Shown: positions 22,780 to 34,235, counted from the first letter of the stretch. The stretch is DNA of 64,000 nt from Bos javanicus (GCF_032452875.1 NC_083883.1:59270698-59334697), one strand, 5' to 3'. Program-made: numbers and translations. Notes: generated by a model from the letters alone, not told the origin.

Positions 22780-23590
22780 GTGTGCTCTGCAGGTACTGGC
22801 GAAAACTTCTAGGGCTATCCTTTTATGACATTCAAAGCAGGGTGATACAGAAGACACATAAGCCATCCATCAGACAGGCCTGGATTCCCATGTTGGCTCC
22901 ACACTTATATTCAAGTGACCTTAATTCTTAGTTTATTCTCTTATCTGTAACCCAACAGCTTCATCCCTACCTCCCTAAGATGTTTTTTTTTTTTTTTTCT
23001 TTCTGAACACTCACTTCTCAGCATACTTTCATCATACTCTCCAACATCCAGGGTATTTGTGTACCTTCAGTTCTCTAAAACTCAGGTCCATTACTTCTCT
23101 CCCTCTCTCCTTTCTTCCTTTCCTCCTCTTATGTATTCATCTGGGTCATGAAAGGTTGTACAATATCAAGTGAGGGATGGGGATGCATAAACCAATCACA
23201 GTGGTGCATTCTCTAGTGGAGATATGCAGTCTTGATGGAGCACAGGAAGAGAGCAAATCCCTTCCTGGATGACACATAGGTGACATCTGTTATGAACCTT
23301 CTAATAATTATGGAAGCAATACTCCAGGTCTCCAGATGATCTACATAGTTATGAGGCAAAGACTGAGCACCTAACATGTATCTCCCCTCTCAGAGGACAG
23401 AGAAGAGCAACGACAGTAGCGGAGCCTCACTGAAGGCTCACACTTCATCTGGCTGGTGCCCTTATTTGCAGCTCCTGAGCCCCATGTCAGCAGCTTGTTA
23501 TGCACTCCAAGACACTCACAGCACTGCCCTGGGAGATCTGTTTTGTGGAGGAGATGCCTCCTCCCCTGGAGGGTGAAGAGTTCTAAAATC
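22780..23590. other. Intergenic, nothing recognised
   Basis: Apart from a poly-T run at 22983-23000 there is no repeat or gene I can name. The facing open frames 23376-23576 (+) and 23371-23592 (-) overlap each other and have no support. Confidence 0.45.
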
Positions 23591-23593
23591 AAG

Positions 23594-23745
23594 GCTCCCC
23601 GACTTTAATGTGTGTATGATTCACCTGTAATTTGAACTCAGCTGGTCTGTAGGCGCTCAGATTCTGTGCTTCTAAGAAGCTCCCAGGTGCTGCTGCTGCT
23701 GCTGCTGCTGCTGCTGAGCTGAAGATCACACTTGGAGGAGCACTC
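23594..23745. mobile_element. MER5A-like hAT-Charlie element with CTG tract
   Basis: Non-autonomous DNA transposon remnant: ATGATTCACCTGTAATTTGA, CAGATTCTGTGCTTCTAAGA, AGCTCCCAGGTG and CACACTTGGAGGAGCACT. Where MER5A has a short run of GATGCTG units, this copy holds nine to ten TGC units (23688-23716). Confidence 0.7.
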
Positions 23746-23790
23746 TTTTAGAGAGAATGTCTCTCATCCTCCTGTAGTGCTCAGGACTCA

Positions 23791-23799
23791 AAAAGAAAC

Positions 23800-23832
<33 letters not shown>

Positions 23833-23837
23833 AAACA
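23791..23837. repeat. (CAAAA)n simple repeat
   Basis: AAACAAAACAAAACAAAACA and a trailing A/C-rich stretch. Confidence 0.9.
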
Positions 23838-24605
23838 GAGCCTCCAAGAAAGAACAGGGGCTAAGGGAGCAAAGGGTCAATGGTGTGATGACTTGCTTAT
23901 GAAATCTTGGAGCTCCCTTAGCCTTTAATCTCTCAACTGGTTAGGGGGCAGATGCCTGACCTATATATACTGGTAGTCCAAGAAAAAAAAAGAGAGAGAA
24001 AGGAGAAAGGAAACTTAACTAAATCAAAATGCTATGGGCTGAGAGCTAGCCTGCTTGTGAATGTGTTTACAGGTAAGCAGCCTCACAGACTGGCTGAATC
24101 ATGCTGGCTGAGTAAAAGGCTTTTTCCCCCAAGCCTATCAGAGTAAATCTGTTCAGAAGTGGGATAGGGAGTACCTGTCACTCTACAGAAACATACATCA
24201 GATGAGATGATTAAATCTGCAGCAGCAATGTGCAAGCACCCAGAGGCCCCAGACTTTAGACTGCTAAGGTGCCATGCCACCTCCAGGCACCTAATCTAAG
24301 AAATAAAATGAATTATTTCTGCTTTTCAATTCTGTCCTCCTCTCCTCCAGTCTGTGTGATTACTGCCCTTGCATCATTAATAAAAACAGCCACCAGGATT
24401 TATGTAGGGTCATTCTTCCAAGGATCTCAAACTTGGAGGAATGCATCAATCAGTGTTATTTATTGAGCATTTTCAGATAGGAGAAGTGGGGAGTTAAAAA
24501 CACCCATGTATTTAGTATGTACATTCCCTTAATTCAAAAATTGTGCAGGTGAATTATAGAATGAAACGTGGGAGAGCCTATGCAGCTAAGTGAAAGCAGA
24601 AGCTG
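23838..24605. other. Intergenic, nothing recognised
   Basis: Purine-rich tract near 23988-24012 and otherwise unique sequence; no supported gene. Confidence 0.45.
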
Positions 24606-24609
24606 AACT

Positions 24610-24806
24610 TAGCATGCTTTCGGCAGTCAGGCTGCTTTGGTTCAAATCCCATCCCTGTCCTTTACAATTGTGAAGGGCGGGATATGTCATTTCATCTGTT
24701 TTAGCCTCAGTCTGCACATCTGTAAAAGAGGGGTGATAACTTTGTGTACATCATAGGATGTTGTGATGGTCAAATAAGGTAAATCCTATAAAGGGTAGAG
24801 TAAGCG
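24610..24806 (+). repeat. MIR SINE
   Basis: Long MIR match in sense: CAGTCAGGCTGCTTTGGTTC, TTTTAGCCTCAGTCTGCACA, TCTGTAAAAGAGGGGTGATA, GATGTTGTGATGGTCAAATA and AGCGCACAGCAC. Confidence 0.75.
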
Positions 24807-24818
24807 CACAGCACATAT

Positions 24819-25056
24819 CGCATTAGATGTGCATTGTCGTTTAGTTGCTAAGTCGTGTCCTACTCTTTGCAACTCCATGAACCATAGCCCCCTAGGCTCC
24901 TCTGTCCATGAGATTTTTCAGGCAAGAATACTGGAGTGGGTTACCATTTCCTCCTCCAGGGTATCTTCCTAACCCAGGGATTGAACCTATGTCTTCTGTA
25001 TGTTCTACATTGCAGATGGATTGTTTACCTGCTGAGCCATCAGGGAGGCCCAAGCT
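24819..25056 (-). mobile_element. Bov-tA SINE with target-site duplication
   Basis: Reverse copy: CGTTTAGTTGCTAAGTCGTG, AACCCAGGGATTGAACCTAT, head GAGCCATCAGGGAGGCCC. The 12-bp CACAGCACATAT at 24807-24818 and 25057-25068 is the target duplication; the insertion landed at the end of the MIR. Confidence 0.95.
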
Positions 25057-25069
25057 CACAGCACATATA

Positions 25070-25800
25070 AATAGTCTCCGTGTTTAGAGGAAAGGAAAGG
25101 GAAGCAAAGGAAAGGTAAAAGGAATATTCATACTACTCACAGCAAACTTCGTCCTCGAAACAGAGAAATTTATCATCTGGGGCCCTTACATCAGGGTCAC
25201 TGGCTAATATAATAGAAAGGTCTTCAATGACAGTTTTGTGGCAGACATAGATAAGTCATTCAAACAGATATTTCTTAGATAAATCCTCTAAAAAAGCAGA
25301 GAATATAATATTATAACATCACCTATCACCAAAATGCCCGTGTCTGACTAGGTTACATGGCCCAGGTACATTGTTTCTGATGATATAAATTATTAGAATG
25401 ATAGAGCTTGAAGCATCAGAGAGAATGGCTAGTTAACATTCCCATTAGACCATCTCTTTCAAAGATGTGCATCTCTTTCAAGAGTGCACATCCTAAGTGC
25501 ACTTCTAGCGAGTACCAGATTGCAGGCAATTCCTAGTTGAATTCCGTGATGGAAAACCAGAATATAGTTCTACCATAATATTTTTAGATACCGACATGAG
25601 GGAGGCAGAGTGTCTCCTCCAGTTCCATTAGAAGAAGAAGACATATGTGAATAGACAGAAAGGTGGGAAAGTGGTACCTAAGAAGTGGTAGCACCATGAG
25701 CCTAGGCCCATGTTCCTAGACACAGTGACAAGTCAGCCTGATGTTCACATCCCAGACCCATCCTCCTGCCCTCCATTCTTTTCTTTTTAAAACACCAGCT
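25070..25800. other. Intergenic, nothing recognised
   Basis: A purine-rich AAAGG tract at 25090-25115 and unique AT-rich sequence. No open frame of interest. Confidence 0.45.
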
Positions 25801-25803
25801 CTG

Positions 25804-25990
25804 GGACTTCCCTGGTGGTTCAGTGGTTAAGGCTCCATGCTTCCAATGCAGGAGGCCGGGGTTCGTTTCCTGGTTGGGGACCTAGATAGATCTCACATGC
25901 CACAACCAGAAGATCCTGCATCGTGCAATGAAGATCAAAGGTCCCATATGCTGCAGCTAAGACCTGGCACAGCCCAATAAGTAAATATTG
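25804..25990 (+). mobile_element. CHR-type SINE
   Basis: GGGACTTCCCTGGTGGTTCA head, ATGCAGGAGGCCGGGGTTCG, then CACATGCCACAACCAGAAGA and AATAAGTAAATA at the 3' end. Sense orientation. Confidence 0.85.
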
Positions 25991-25991
25991 A

Positions 25992-27235
25992 AACAAAATA
26001 CTAGCTTTATTGAGATACAATTCACATACTATAAATTTCACCTCTCTAAAGTGTACAATTCAGTAGTTCTTATTCAAAACTTTGTACATCAAGCACCACT
26101 CTCTAATTCCAGAACATTCACCTGCCCCAAGAAAGAAATCCTGTGACTACTATCAGCAGTCACTCTGCATACCTCCCTGACCCTCAGCCCTTGACGACTA
26201 ATCTCTTTTCTGTTTCAGTGGGTTTGCCTATTTTGAACATTTCATATAAATGGAATCATATAATATGTATGATTTTCTTTTCACTTGCTTGAGAGAATCC
26301 TTTGAAGCACACACTAAAATTTTGATGAAGTCCAATTTGTTTTTTTTCTTTTGTTGCTTTGGTGTCGTATCTAAAACTCTACTGCCTAATCTAAAGTCAT
26401 GTAGATTTATACCTGTGTTTTCCTTTAAGAGTCTTATAGCTATTATATTTAGACTTCTGATCCATTTTGAGTTAATGTTTGTATACAGTTTGAGATGGGA
26501 GTCCAACTTTATACTTTTATATGTGTATATCCAGTTGTCCCAAAATTTGTTGAAAAGATTTTTTCCCTCCATGGAATTGTCTTAGCACATGTGCTAAAAA
26601 TTTATTTATTGACCATATATGTATAGCTCAATTATATTTGATTGATCTCTATGTCTATCTTAATGCCAGTACCACACTGCATTCATTACTGTAACTTTGT
26701 ACTGAGTTTGGAAATCAGGAAATGTGTGACCTCCAACTTTTTCTTTGTCAATATATTATGACTATTCTGGGTTTTTTTGAAGTTCACCTTGTCATTTTCT
26801 ATAAAAAATACAGCTGAAATTTGATAGGAATTGTGGTGAATCTGTAAATCAATTTGCCCAGTATTGCCATCTTAACAACATTAAATCTTCTGGTCTATAA
26901 ATATGGAACGTCTTTCCATTTAAATGTTTAATTTAATGATATTTTGTAGTTTTGGTCTTAAATCCTCACACTTCTGCTAAATTTATTCCTAAATATTTTA
27001 TTCTTTTTGATGCTATTATAAATGGGTTTTCTTCCTTAATTTTGTTTTTGGATTGTTCAGTGTTTGTACCATATAGAGAACTAAAATAGATTTCCATACA
27101 TTGATCTTACAACCTGAAACCTTGCTGAACTAGTAAGTTCTAATTTTTTGTGGATCCTTCAGAATTTTCTATTTACAAAGGCATATCATCTTCAAACACA
27201 GTCTTACTGTGCCCCTTATTTTTAATGACTCTTCC
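25992..27235 (-). mobile_element. L1M LINE, ORF2 and 3' region
   Basis: Old L1 in reverse orientation. The 3' UTR reads TTTATTGAGATACAATTCAC, AAAGTGTACAATTCAGTAGT and TTTCATATAAATGGAATCAT. Beyond about 26280 the minus strand encodes ORF2-like sequence (GINLHDFRLGSRVLDTTPKQ in the frame 26228-26572), with many stops elsewhere. The 5' boundary near 27.2 kb is uncertain. Confidence 0.8.
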
Positions 27236-27429
27236 TCAGCCAATGCGTTCTTGCTTTTGCTGTCAAGATGCATTCTTGTTCTTGTTGCCTCCTGTGAAGG
27301 CAAAAGAATTTTTTCTTTATGATCCTACTGGGAGCACCTGAGAAAATTGTTTTACTGCAGAGTCAGATTGGTCTATAGAAAAATATATCACTCTTAGCAC
27401 TATTTGTGAGCACACAGATGCATCCAAAG

Positions 27430-27632
27430 GGCTGCCCAGGTGGCTCAGTGGTAAAGAATCTGCCTGCCAATGCAGGAGATGTGGGTTCAATCCCTGGGTC
27501 AGGAAGATCCCTTGGAGGAGGAAATGGCAACCCACTCCAGTATCCTTGTCTGGAGAAGCCCATGGACAGAGGAGCCTGGTGGGCTTCAGTCTCTGGGGTC
27601 ACAAAGAGTCAGACACAACTGAGCAATTGAGC
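27430..27632 (+). mobile_element. Bov-tA SINE
   Basis: Complete sense copy: GGCTGCCCAGGTGGCTCAGT head, GGGTTCAATCCCTGGGTCAG, GGCAACCCACTCCAGTATCC and CACAACTGAGCAATTGAGCA. Weak flanking repeat TGAGCACAC. Confidence 0.95.
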
Positions 27633-28871
27633 ACACCTACACAAAAGCATCTGAAAGCTAACATGATGAAAGAGTGAGAGTAATCAACACTCTTAGCCCA
27701 TCTCCAAAGTTCTCAGCGGCCTCCAAGAACCATTCAACGGCAGCAGTGACCAGACCAGCATGGGAAACCACACACACAGCCTCCATATTTATTCCCATGA
27801 CTCTATAGTTCATGCAGCCATTGTGCCAGCACTAGAGTGTCAAATGACAGATATTGGCTTTGACCAGCTGACCAATTCATATGTCTAAATGTATAGTATC
27901 TGTTCCATAGTAGTTCTCTGCTGAGCATTAATATGTAGTTCAAAAACCTTCACACTTCCTGTTCACGTCTACAGATCCATCCACACACCTCTTTTCTAGA
28001 CTTCTCTGTCTCTGATCTTTCAATCTTTCTCCTTCCAGGACCATGTCTGACCAACCATGCCATTCATGACTACCCATGAGTTTCTCTATATTTTAATCTC
28101 AGACCACTTCTCTTTCTACCAAAAGTTGATGACCTACTGACTGCACCTGACATCAAAATTCTTCTCACTAAGAGGATATGCCCTCATCACGATCTATCAC
28201 CACCACCCTACAAATTAAGGTTGGCCTTTTAATTTCTCTGTTATCTGGTCATAAAGGCCTCCGATTAGGCCACAGATATGAGCTATGGGAAGTACACTAG
28301 CGCAACACTGATGGATGCCACTTGGCTCTGGACAGCTACTCAACTGGTTTACTTGCGCTCTCTTAACTTTGCTTGTTCCCAATCTTGGATATACCACATC
28401 CACATTAGAGTGGACTACTGGGGACGAGGCAGCTTTGACTGAATCCAGCTCATGATGGATACTCTGGTCACAGTGTCTTTGGTATCTCATAGTGAGCAGC
28501 TCTGTATTTACTAAAGTCAATTAGCACATCAGAAACTGCTTCCTAAGGCTGATAGTCCTCTGCTGTAGATGGTAGGGACTCTCTTCAGAACCTCAGAGGT
28601 CCATATTGGGATTCTTCTATTTAGGTTTTCTATAAACTCTACACACTATCTTCACCCACCATAGATGCTGTTAGTCTTATAGGGTCTCCTGGGGCATACG
28701 GCTCAAGTGTCAAGACCAATGTGCACGGCCTGGCCCCTCTGATAAGTTTTCCTGACTGATACACTATTCTAATGTCACTCAGTAAACAGGGAAGCAGTAC
28801 TGCCAGGGATGAATATGCTCCCGCTAGAACCTGAAAAGGCTACTAACATTTATGCTCTCTTAGTAGTGGGA

Positions 28872-29115
28872 GAACTCCAGTACTCTTGCCTGGAAAATCC
28901 CATGGATGGAGGAGCCTGGTAGGCTACAGTCCATGGGGTCTCAAAGAGTCAGACATGACTGAACGCTTTCACTTTCACTTTTCACTTTCATTCATTGGAG
29001 AAAGAAATGGCAACGCACTCCAGTATTCTTGCCTGGAGAATCCCAGGGATAGAGGAGCCTGATGGGCTGCCGTCTATGGGGTTGCACAGAGTCAGACATG
29101 ACTGAAGCAACTTAG
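28872..29115 (+). mobile_element. Bov-A2 SINE with target-site duplication
   Basis: Two tandem monomers in sense orientation joined by the TTTCACTTTCACTTTTCACT linker. TAGTAGTGGGA at 28861-28871 and 29116-29126 is the target duplication. Inserted in the ERV remnant. Confidence 0.95.
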
Positions 29116-29163
29116 TAGTAGTGGGATATATAATATCTTGTTGTTTAATTTGGAGAGGATGGT

Positions 29164-29367
29164 CTAGCTTTCTTTAGATCCAAACGTTTGGATCCCTAAA
29201 TAGTTCATTAACATGCTGGTGTTCTGAAGTTTTAATCTCCACCCGCCAGGGCACATCTGTTTTGCCAAGGCTTCCAACATACCTGCTATTTCTTGCTCAT
29301 CTGGCCTGATTAGCATGACACTGTCAATATAATGGGCCAACATGATATCCTGTAGAATGCCAGACAC
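29164..29367 (-). pseudogene. ERV-L-like pol reverse transcriptase fragment
   Basis: A 67-codon piece of the palm domain with the HYID box, then PDEQE and a CPGGWRL segment. The catalytic YxDD box is altered (YIDS). Sequence further 5' on the minus strand (29370-29560) still looks pol-like but contains stops. It is part of the larger ERV remnant and not an expressed gene. Confidence 0.65.
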
Positions 29368-29835
29368 TTCATATCCCTACTAGCAATATTATAACAGAGA
29401 GTCAAAGTGTTAATATAAACTGACACAAGACCCATAACTGTATACTTTTGACCATCTCACATAAATATGAACTGTATCTGGTCCTCTTCCTATAGGGATA
29501 GAAAAGAATGCACTCATCAGATCAATGGCCACTTAGTATGTGTTGGAGGCTATACTAATCTGCTTTAGTAAAATCACATCTGGGGAAGCAGCTGCAATTG
29601 GAGCCACTACTTGATTTGCATCATTCAGTTGCAATTCATTTTATTTTTGTGTGGGACATTCTATTGAATTAAATGGGGATTTGTCACAGACCGTCACCCT
29701 TGTATTCCTTACTTCTTTTAAGATAACACTAATGTTTGCTATTCTCCCCAGGTTGCAATATCATTGTTTTATTTACTATCTTGGCTTGATTAGAAGTTGC
29801 AGAGACTTCCATCCAGTTTTTACTACTATATTTCA

Positions 29836-30035
29836 TTGTTGTTGTTGTTTACTCACTCAGTTGTGTCCAACTCTTTGCGACCCCATGGACTGCAGCATGC
29901 CAGGCTTCCTTGTCCTTCACCATCTCCTGGAGCTTGTTCAAACGCATATCCATTGAGTCTGTGATGCCATCCAGCCATTTTGTACTCTGTCATCCCCTTC
30001 TCCTCCTGCCTTCACTCTTTTCCCTATATTTCTTA
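29836..30035 (-). mobile_element. BovB LINE 3' end
   Basis: Reverse copy: TTGTTGTTGTTTACTCACTC, AGCATGCCAGGCTTCCTTGT, CACCATCTCCTGGAGCTTGT, CATTGAGTCTGTGATGCCAT and CATCCCCTTCTCCTCCTGCC. 5' truncated. Confidence 0.88.
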
Positions 30036-30455
30036 CTCTATGGATTAAAGAATGAATGCCAAATCCAAATTTCTGCCAAATGCCAAGCATGTTAATTTCA
30101 ATTATACCAGCAGACGACCATCAGGTGTATCTTTAAATCCTGTAGACCCACTGTGAGCCAGACCAAGGATTCCAGAATTTCATTTATTTTCTGGCACATA
30201 CAGCATCACTGTATGGCAATAATCCCCAAATTGACCTCTGAATTCAACTCTAACAGAAAAGCTCTTTTACCACATTAAAGACTGGGTATTCTCTTCTACC
30301 AAATGCATGTCAAGAAATAAAACAGCTATGGTTCCTGAGAGGACTAGAGGAGGTTTCAACTGAACACAATCGCATGATTCCTTTTCACAGGGAACCAGAA
30401 TCTCTTTCTGCCTTTGGTGTTCTGGTTCTGAGAACTGACTCCAGTTTGGAAACTT

Positions 30456-31095
30456 GAGGATTTCTCTGGTAGCACAGTGGATACAAATCCACCTGCCAGT
30501 GCAGTGGACACGGACTTGACCCCTGGACCCGGGAAGATCCACATCCTGCAGAGTAACTAGACCTGTATAACTTACCTATTGAACCCACACTCTAGAGATT
30601 ACCAGCTGCCACAACTACTGAGCCCGCACACCACAACTACTGAAACCCACGTGCCCTGGGACCCATGTGCCCTAGGGCCCTAGGACCCACGTGCCCTGGG
30701 ACCCATGTGCCCTAGGTCCCACGTGCCCTGGGACCCACGTGCCCTGGGACCCACGTGCCCTGGGTCCCACGTGCCCTGGGACCCACGTGCCCTGGGACCC
30801 ACGTGCCATGGGACCCATGTGCCCTGGGACCCACGTGCCCTAGGTCCCACGTGCCCTAGGACCTACCACGTGCCCTAGGACCCACGTGCCCTAGGACCCA
30901 CAAGCCACAACTACTGAGCCCGCGTGCTGCAAAAAGCTCATGCGCCTAAAGCCTGTGCTCTGCAACAAGAGAAGCCACTGCAATGAGAACCACGCACAGC
31001 AGTGAAGAGTAGCCCCCACTTGCCACAACTAGAGAAAGCCTGCACACGGCAACAAGACCCAGCACAACCCCCAAAAAAGTTTGGAAATGACAAAA
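30456..31095 (+). mobile_element. CHR-type SINE expanded by an internal minisatellite
   Basis: Sense CHR SINE. The tRNA-like head (ATTTCTCTGGTAGCACAGTG) starts near 30459. The body has GCCACAACTACTGAGCCCGC and, after the array, CTGTGCTCTGCAACAAGAGA, AGCCACTGCAATGAGAACC and AGAGTAGCCCCCACTTGCCA, ending in AAATAAATAAG. Between two CACAACTACTGA motifs of the SINE body a 16-bp tandem array has grown (30645-30904), so the element is about twice its usual length. Confidence 0.85.
30645..30904. repeat. 16-bp minisatellite rich in CACGTG
   Basis: Unit CACGTGCCCTGGGACC and variants (TAGG for TGGG, GTCC for GACC). About 16 units with starts 16 bp apart, except a 24-bp step at 30664-30688 and a 19-bp step at 30848-30867. 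I count 12 CACGTG and three CATGTG. Each CACGTG is a palindromic E-box. Confidence 0.95.
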
Positions 31096-31099
31096 TAAA

Positions 31100-31680
31100 T
31101 AAGAATTTTAATTTGAGAAGTTGCCTTCATCCCTTCCTATCATCCATCCTAGATACCTTTTGTATATGTTAACTAAGAAATATCCACTTTGCCTAATTAT
31201 CCCCTAACTTTCTTCTGAAAACATCAAGTTCCCATTAATATTTCCTTAGCTATTTGGAAATTAAATTCCCTCTCCAGCCCAATCCAAAGGCCCTTGGATT
31301 TTGCCACATAATGTGGTATCTGTGGGCATCTTTCTTAATTACAATAATTGCAACTACCTTGCTTCAGAGGGTTTGAGTGTCACCATGTGAACCTTTATTG
31401 TTTGGGGGTCTAGTCTCTACAGTAGCCTTTCGTTTCATCAGTCTTGATCTATAGAGAACTGTCATCACCAAGCTGATCTGACTTTCACCCGTGTATTCCT
31501 TATTGGTATGACACTTGGAGTATCATTCAGGCCCTCTCATGGAACATATTCAACAGGTGGGTTTCCAACCTTATATAGTATATGAAGTCTCACGTGTCAA
31601 CTTCCTTGAAATTTTCGATCTGTTCCTTCAACATACTCCATGGAAATTTTAGCATTTCTAATTCACAATACGTGTGCCTA
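31100..31680 (-). other. Continuation of degraded ERV-like region
   Basis: AT-rich sequence between the CHR SINE and the next Bov-A2. It probably belongs to the ERV remnant by position, but I see no distinctive motif in it. Confidence 0.35.
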
Positions 31681-31690
31681 GCCTTTTTCT

Positions 31691-31970
31691 GGAGAAGGCA
31701 ATGGCACCCCACTCCAGTACTCTTGCCTGGAAAATCCCATGGGCAGAGGAGCCTGGTAGGCTGCAGTCCATGGGGTCGCAAAGAGTTAGACATGACTGAG
31801 CAACTTCCCTTTCACTTTTCACTTTCATGCATTGGAGAAGGAAATGGCAACCCACTCCAGTGTTCTTGCCTGGAGAATCACAGGTGGTGGAATCTCCACA
31901 GGTGGAGCCTGGTGGGCTACCGTCTATGGGGTCACACAGAGTTGAACACGACTGAAGCAACTTAGCAGCA
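31691..31970 (+). mobile_element. Bov-A2 SINE with target-site duplication
   Basis: Complete dimer in sense orientation from GGAGAAGGCAATGGCACCCC to ACTTAGCAGCA. GCCTTTTTC at 31681-31689 and 31971-31979 flanks it. The open frames crossing it on both strands are SINE-derived. Confidence 0.95.
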
Positions 31971-31979
31971 GCCTTTTTC

Positions 31980-32600
31980 CAGATCCTAAAGTCCTTCTAG
32001 CAATAGGTTGGTAACATCTCTTAGGTCTTTGTAAGGGTGTTAAATCATATAAAAAGAAGACTGTTCCTGTATTGATAAACTTCATCAATCTAGCTAATCA
32101 GGCTAGCTTTACTAGCCTGTATTATCTAATCTTATATTCTGTCCTTCTAGACCCAGGACTCCAGGATTCAGTCCCGTGCATTTGGTATCAGCTACTACAA
32201 GTATCAATTAGCCATGCCTTACAGATCCTTTGGAATATTCCCTCTCTCTTCTACAGCAAGCTTAGCACATCTCTAGTTTGATTTACTGAGATTCAATCTT
32301 CCTTATTGGATTGGTTGCCAAGAGGGGTTCTGGGAGTGATCCTGAGGCAGGCAAGCATTGCCTTATAAAGTGAGTGTCTCATCTGAGGTCTCTGCAACAT
32401 CTTCAAGCAAAGGCAGGGATACTGTCTCCTAACAAGGCAGATGGGAGGAGGGGACTTCTGAAGGCCTAGCAAGTCAAGGTCTTTACTGTATCTACTTAGC
32501 CCATTTCAAGTCTCAGCATCCTATTTCTTCCCCATTAGGGCCCTGTATTTGGCATAGGGACTTACTGAGGCTGAGAATTCAATCCAATCCGAAGCTCTAC
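31980..32600 (-). other. Probable ERV internal sequence, unresolved
   Basis: Lies between the Bov-A2 and the gag-like part of the ERV remnant. No frame is conserved enough to name a domain. Open frame 32072-32281 on the plus strand has no family resemblance. Confidence 0.35.
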
Positions 32601-33194
32601 TACTTTAATGATTAAGTCCTGAGCCTAGGTTTTTATTCTCTTGCTATGTACTCTGGTTGTAGGAGACCAGGGTTTCTCTAAGTGCAGCTAAGAAGGCCCT
32701 CTAGCTTTCATGTTTTGTCTTGAAATGGTGATTAATCATCTGAGCCTGTCATTATTTATCTTTCAAAAATCAATGGTGCTCAGCAACAGGCACCCAATTC
32801 CATGGTCCTTATAATTACATTTCCCTTATCCCTTCAATCATGAGAAACATTGCACCAGGGCATGTATCCCCTTCTATGGATATCCCATATCATTCTACTT
32901 AACATTTGCACAGAAATCTCGCTGATTCTAACAACTGTACTGCCACAGCATCTCAGGGGTAAATTCAACTCTATCTACTACCAGTGATGAGTTTTTCCTT
33001 GCCAGAGATCCAATGACAGACGTATCTCCAAAACCCATTTTGAAAGTCAGCTTCCTACAACTGCTCTTTGTAACAATGAATTCCTAGATTAGAAGCTTCA
33101 TGCAGAAGCTTTAATGGGAGCAGTTCTTGAGGGATACATATGTAAGCAAGTGAAGACAGAAAGTTTGAGCAGAAGCAATGGATGACTTATAATG

Positions 33195-33400
33195 AGGTTG
33201 TCCCTGATGGCTCAGACAGGTTGTCCCCGATGGCTGCCTGCTGTGACTCGATCCCTGCATTGGGAAGATCCTCTGGAGAAGGGAATGGCAACCCACTCCA
33301 GTATTCTTGCCTGGAGAATTCCATGGACAGAGGAGCCTGGCAGGTTACAGTTCATGGGGTCACAAAGAGTCAGATACAACTGAGCAACTAATACTTTCAC
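33195..33400 (+). mobile_element. Bov-tA SINE
   Basis: Sense copy with a damaged, partly duplicated head: TTGTCCCTGATGGCTCAGAC is followed by a second TTGTCCCCGATGGCT. The rest is standard: GGCAACCCACTCCAGTATTC to AACTGAGCAACTAATAC. Confidence 0.93.
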
Positions 33401-33404
33401 TTTT

Positions 33405-34225
33405 CAACTGAGACCTAAGCAGACTCTATGAGGAGTTTTGGAGCTTGAATGGCCTTTCAGAGTTGTCCCAAATTGAGGAAAGACAGCCAGGCTTTTAAAT
33501 CTCTAGGTAGACAGTCATTAGCCACAGGTTACCTGGAAGGAGCTATGCATGGGAGGAGGCATAACTTTGGTCAAGGCAATTCTGAGTGAGAGGCATAGCT
33601 GTGATCTGTGAGCAGCCAGCAGTTAGTACCCCAAGAAGCAAGGGGATAAGTCATCAACCCTGAAGAGGGAACCTCCATGGCACATCACAGCATCTGTTAC
33701 AATGACATCTCTATTATCACCCAACCAGGACCACTGCCTGCATTTCACAGTATCTTACTAGACTGGCATCTCTGCACCCTTGCAGCTATAGCTGTTTATT
33801 CTAGACATTTGGGGTGCTTTCTTCCCCCCCAGGATAGATTTTTTTTTTAGTAAAAAGAAAATACTCTGCTGCCATAGTACCATCACAAAAGATCCACTTG
33901 GCTGGATCCAAAAGATACTTGGCTGGCAATAGGGGTCCTGGGTGTGATCATATCAGGTATTTTTGCCAAAAGCATTTTTACTGTGAGTGTTTCTGCCACA
34001 GATATTTTCACCACAACTAATTGGACATAAAGTGATTTCGTTGTAAAAAATAAAATAATAAAACATAAAAGAAGGCCATAATGAAACATGAAAAACGAGT
34101 AACAAAATTAAAAAGACTATTAAAAAATACAAAGTATTTGAATATATTTTAAATGGGTAAAGATTCATGGCAAGAGTGTGTAAATAACTGATTTTATTTT
34201 GTGGGTTGTCTTCCAAGTCTTTTGT
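33405..34225. other. Intergenic, possible ERV flank, nothing firmly recognised
   Basis: 33405-33830 could hold the 5' LTR of the antisense ERV-L remnant, but I cannot define LTR ends. 33830-34200 is AT-rich with poly-T and poly-A stretches. Frames at 33883-34089 and 33953-34216 are low-complexity and not genes. Confidence 0.35.
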
Positions 34226-34235
34226 TCCTAGTTTT

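Larger units (their letters stand above)
27690..33060 (-). mobile_element. ERV-L-like provirus remnant, internal region, heavily interrupted
   Basis: Read on the minus strand, the block follows retroviral order: gag-like sequence at about 32.6-33.06 kb, reverse transcriptase at about 29.16-29.6 kb and integrase-like sequence at about 27.7-28.5 kb. The best-preserved part is the open frame 29164-29367, with HYIDSVMLIRPDEQE, where the second aspartate expected in the YxDD catalytic box is serine, so it is dead. Frames are broken by stops throughout. Later insertions split it: Bov-A2 (28872-29115), BovB (29836-30035), CHR SINE (30456-31095) and Bov-A2 (31691-31970). The assignment to the ERV-L class is from remembered pol motifs and is moderate. 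LTR boundaries were not identified. Confidence 0.6.

Noticed and set aside
27430..27500. tRNA-like heads of Bov-tA and CHR elements as possible tRNA genes
   Set aside because: They are the tRNA-Glu-derived 5' ends of SINEs, without a foldable complete tRNA; the same applies to all the other SINE copies.
30645..30904. Regular short repeats resembling a CRISPR array
   Set aside because: Units are 16 bp with no unique spacers, the array is inside a SINE, and the genome is mammalian.
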